DNA from: DATGIQ01 sp035295665
GTDB taxonomy: Bacteria; Planctomycetota; Planctomycetia; Gemmatales; Gemmataceae
Direction of reading: 5' to 3'
Length of the DNA stretch: 33,574 nucleotides
NCBI GenBank assembly: GCA_035295665.1
Contig: DATGIQ010000404.1
Span: forward strand, 1 to 33,574
Shown here: piece after piece, positions 31,901-33,574 of the stretch
How the letters are laid out: the number at the start of each line of letters is the position of its first letter
How positions within the stretch are numbered: position 1 is the first letter of the stretch
Notes under the pieces: generated by a model
Databases searched by the model: none
Seen by the model: the letters and a program-made list of their open reading frames with translations, nothing else
Told to the model about the DNA's origin: nothing
Made by a program: the position numbers and the translations under genes

Positions 31901-33448
31901 GATATAGGTCCCACCGCTGAGTGTGCCGGCACTGAGGTTCGTAAGTACGCCGCCACTGAGTGTGAAGTGATGACCACTGGTGATGGTGATGGTGCCGGTA
32001 TCAGTAAACGACGGCGACGTGCCAAACTGGTTGACGGTCAGATCCCCGCCAGTGACGTTGAGGCTGCCGCTGTTAGCCGTAGCCGAGCTGGTGTTGATGG
32101 TCGTTGCCTCGTCGATCGTGAGCGTACCCTGGTTGTCGAGCTGGGCGTTCAGCGTGCGCGCCCCACCCGCACCAGCCAGGAAGTTCACGTTGGCTCCCCT
32201 GGAGTTGGTCAGCGTGCCGGTGGCCACCGTCAAGCTGGCCGAGGCGGCGCCGGTACTGGTCAGTTCGATCAGGCCGTTATTGGTGAATCCGTTGGCCACG
32301 GTCAGAGTGGCGTCGCCGGTGTTGTTCCCGAGCACGCGCAGCGCCGAATTGACCGCAGTGCTGAACGGAACGTCGATGGCGCTGCTGCCCTGGACAACCA
32401 CCGTGCCCTGATTCACCAGCGCCCCAGTGCCGTCCAGCGTCGCATTGATCAAGAACAGGGTGCCGCCGCTGATGGTGAAGGTCGCGTTGATGACCGAGGG
32501 GCCGCTAATCGTCAGGAAGCCTGCCGAAAGACTGATAATAGCTTGGCTGGTGAGGCTATGGATCGCGTCGGCTCGGGCCACGGCATGCGTGATGGTGATG
32601 CCCTGGATATTGATCACGACATCGTCGCCTGCTCTGGGAATACGGTTGAGGTCCCAGTTGGCGGGTGTGTCCCAGTCGCCGCCGGCTGCACCGATCCAAG
32701 TAATAAGGGTAGACACGCCGGCCAGGGTCGTAGCTTCAGCGCTCGTGGGAGTCGCTTCCCGGTTACCCACGTTGTCAGTAGCGATGCTGTAGAAGCCGTA
32801 GCGATGGCCACTGACGCCAGTGAACGTTGCAGAGGTCTGGGTAGTCTGCCCGAGCCAGAGGGTGAACGAGCCGTTGTTATCGGAGACGTAGATATCGTAG
32901 AACGCGGTGCCCGAGCCGCCCGGATCATCCTGGCCGGACCAGCTAACGGTGAAGGCCGCCGGTGAGTTCGGCGGAAGGGCGGCGACGCTGCTGGTCGGGG
33001 CCCCAGCGTCGATGGTGACCTGCGCCTCCTTGGCCGTGTCCACGCCTTTGCTGGGGGCTTCGTCGTCCACTTGATTGGTGGAGATCGCGCCATTTTCGTC
33101 AAACGTAATCAGGGCCACATTGCGGATTTGAGTGCCGGTTGGTAAGCCCGCCTTGGGCAGAATCGTGTAGCTGATGTGGCCCGTACCGCGGCCGGTGCCG
33201 TCCTCGGGAGGCAGGAAGCCGGTCAGCACGTCCGGCGGCAACTGCATGTTGGGGTCGATGCTCTGGAACGTGGCGTAGACCTGGCCCGAGTCGCTGTGGA
33301 TGCCAGCCTCGATCAGGACGTTGAAGGTCTTGCCGTTGTAGGTCATCGACAGCGTCGTCTGGTAGTGCTGGCTATTGGCGGGGATAGTCAGGATCATGTC
33401 CCCGAAGCCGATCTCCATCAGCCGGAAGGTCCTCCAAGGCAATCGCAT
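28901..33448 (-). CDS. Giant secreted repeat protein, 5'-truncated by ISAs1 element
   Basis: 1515 codons, but the first ATG (33448) lies in the IS end. Native sequence starts at 33434, so the real N-terminus, including any signal peptide, is lost. The first native domain (MTYNGKTFNVLIEAGIHSDS, then DVLTGFLPPEDGTGRGTGHI and QIRNVALITFDENGAISTNQ) is one I associate with giant planctomycete surface proteins. A fibronectin-III-like domain follows, then over 1000 residues of beta-helix-like sequence. This has five clear repeats opening TLTGG-Y-I-GT and containing NAATIVLDGP and ALANF. The end resembles autotransporter passenger tails (LNVSLLNGFLPNLNDAFRIL) but has no beta-barrel. Probably a cell-surface adhesin; without its start it is likely not exported. 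Confidence 0.8.
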   Translation of the reverse strand: MRLPWRTFRLMEIGFGDMILTIPANSQHYQTTLSMTYNGKTFNVLIEAGIHSDSGQVYATFQSIDPNMQLPPDVLTGFLPPEDGTGRGTGHISYTILPKAGLPTGTQIRNVALITFDENGAISTNQVDDEAPSKGVDTAKEAQVTIDAGAPTSSVAALPPNSPAAFTVSWSGQDDPGGSGTAFYDIYVSDNNGSFTLWLGQTTQTSATFTGVSGHRYGFYSIATDNVGNREATPTSAEATTLAGVSTLITWIGAAGGDWDTPANWDLNRIPRAGDDVVINIQGITITHAVARADAIHSLTSQAIISLSAGFLTISGPSVINATFTISGGTLFLINATLDGTGALVNQGTVVVQGSSAIDVPFSTAVNSALRVLGNNTGDATLTVANGFTNNGLIELTSTGAASASLTVATGTLTNSRGANVNFLAGAGGARTLNAQLDNQGTLTIDEATTINTSSATANSGSLNVTGGDLTVNQFGTSPSFTDTGTITITSGHHFTLSGGVLTNLSAGTLSGGTYIIAGTLQFPSAAIITNAAMIVLDGPAARIMDESHRNALAPFATNSATGSFTVQGGGSFVTAGTVAFTNAGTLTVGSGSTFNVTGTLANFTGTTLTGGTYLIGGTFQFTGANVVTNAATVVLDGPSAQILDQGYNNALANFATNAAGGSFTIRNGNNLTTAGAFSNSGSLEIDTGSMFTSTGVYSQSSIGSLLLYGTLNLLGSGSIDGRIVNPGSLIVGAGVTFTISGTYTVTGTLYVPVTSTLNLAGTFTNFSGSTLTGGTYVIGGTLMFIGADIRTNAATIVLDGPAAQIVDEANNDALANFTVNAADGSFAVQNGRNFTAGASVTFTNLGNLTIDAGTTFTVPGTFENAGSLNIGAGSSFTVTGNFANFADFTLTGGTYFIAGTLQFANADIRTNAATIVLDSPTSQIVDLANNDALANFATNADGGSFTIQNGRNFATAGSVTFNNVGVLVIGAGSTFTVTGSFANFAGTTLTGGIYVITGTFQFPIADIRINAANIVLDGPAAHIVDSANNDALANFASNAAAGSFTIQDGRNFTPAGAFANAGTLIIGYGSIFSANGAYTQMGSAIVRYNGMLVLAGGGSNSGSFTVAQAGLVLWLAGTFTLDAGTALGGAGLFQIAGATVNVADVVSVPYLELDSGVLTVAGALTITNSFAWTGGMMSGTGSTSLAAGSIFTISGAADKMLGGQTLNLGGTTIWSDSGNLILANNAVINNSSSGLFDILNDQSLLGNGAFNNAGTLMKITGTGTTIFAIGIAFANNGGTVDVESGTLSFTGDYTQNSGDTILAAGTILAAGGTVNILDGTLSGSATIIGNVVNSGQINPIGILTIQGNYTQTARGTLNIEIGGITAGTDYSQLVVTGLATLDGTLNVSLLNGFLPNLNDAFRILSFGSRSGDFAVENGLDLGDGLRFDPQYDANSLTFVTSGGNAPPPGRGRSLNKGDHFLAWDEVAFSSLWGNSGSGALWQADAVANERQPDCACVDRFFQLLESSHGRSLRM
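30190..31925 (-). repeat. Five degenerate internal repeats of the giant secreted protein
   Basis: Repeat units begin near 31925, 31627, 31142, 30784 and 30484 (reading the minus strand). Each opens with TL-GG-Y-I-GT, followed by a conserved NAA-IVLDGP and DALANFA-N-A-GSFT. Spacing is about 300 bases, except where one or two extra 'G-L-I-GAG-TF' strands are inserted. Copies are clearly related but diverged, so the array is old. It probably forms a stacked beta-helix. Confidence 0.8.
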
Positions 33449-33574
33449 CTTATTTCCCAGAAAATGCGGTCAAGATTTTCAACAGGGCCTCTTCGTCCCA
33501 GCCGGCAATCAGGCGCTTGCCGCGTAGGCTCGCTTTGCAGGAAGTGTCCTGTTGCAAAACGGACACCACCAGGC
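33435..33574 (-). mobile_element. ISAs1-family insertion sequence, right (3') end only, inverted copy
   Basis: The terminus CAAGGCAATCGCAT at 33435 mirrors the one ending at 140, with one base changed. The transposase stop lies 12 bases inside it. The copy runs off the right edge and has inserted into the giant secreted-protein gene. Together with the left copy it encloses the window between two inward-facing IS right ends. Confidence 0.75.
33450..33574 (-). CDS. ISAs1-family transposase, C-terminal fragment
   Basis: About 40 C-terminal residues are present, including QQDTSCKASLRGKRLIAGWD, followed by a leucine-rich tail and a stop at 33450-33452. It matches the left fragment (3-125) at about three of four residues, so the copies have diverged or belong to two related elements. 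Both fragments start at the equivalent codon. Confidence 0.8.
   Translation of the reverse strand, partial: LVVSVLQQDTSCKASLRGKRLIAGWDEEALLKILTAFSGK

Noticed and set aside
31802..32965. Long plus-strand open frame opposite the giant secreted protein (387 codons), and similar ones at 29720-31690
   Set aside because: These are antisense shadows of a repetitive, GC-rich gene. Their translations are repetitive and have no domain or ribosome binding site.

Overview
The window is GC-rich and looks like a mobile/accessory island from an environmental bacterium. Planctomycetota is my best guess, at moderate confidence. The reasons are a very large secreted repeat protein with a planctomycete-style N-terminal domain, an orphan GspG-like pseudopilin, ISAs1-family transposase tails of the kind common in that phylum, and a plasmid-type gene set that I associate with it from memory. 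No rRNA, tRNA or CRISPR array was seen. Both ends lie inside ISAs1-family transposase genes, in inverted orientation and cut at the equivalent codon, so the window is probably a contig or segment bounded by IS copies.

Layout. 1-140: 3' end of an ISAs1 element that interrupts a minus-strand gene (141-422). 500-1590: a gene-poor, highly structured stretch with a long hairpin element, a three-way-junction fold and two tiny ORFs. 1594-8413: a minus-strand operon of small accessory proteins (SLOG protein, acidic small proteins, ParB-like protein, small conserved protein), split by an IS110/IS1111-type element (3928-5455). Structured leaders sit at 2130-2335 and 8437-8653. 9103-11566: a plus-strand, translationally coupled cassette of a membrane-anchored dCTP-deaminase/dUTPase-fold protein, a MazG-like pyrophosphohydrolase and an Old-Yellow-Enzyme-like flavoprotein. 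It is followed by the start of a fourth gene that is cut off by an integrase remnant. 11567-13611: integrase remnant, a probable ribbon-helix-helix protein and a complete tyrosine integrase. 14052-16262: an intact AlbA_2/RecG-like regulator and a decayed relative. 16452-23188: a minus-strand operon with a giant DNA methylase-helicase (DarB-like) and three small partners. 23235-24151: a palindromic operator, a second long hairpin element, an AlpA-like regulator and a candidate oriT. 24152-27338: MobF/TrwC relaxase-helicase and its partner. 27765-33448: a small unknown gene, a GspG-like pseudopilin, and a giant secreted repeat protein truncated at its 5' end by the second ISAs1 copy.

How it works together. 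The integrase, relaxase, oriT-like site, ParB-like protein and methylase-helicase fit an integrative and mobilizable element. No type IV secretion, coupling-protein or replication genes are present, so transfer would need help in trans. The methylase-helicase and some small proteins may protect incoming DNA. The nucleotide-related cassette at 9103-11566 is cargo and the best candidate for an undescribed system, possibly defence through nucleotide sensing or depletion. Two pairs of homologous long hairpin elements (2130-2335 with 8437-8653, and 522-710 with 23271-23538) precede minus-strand genes and are the strongest unexplained non-coding signal.
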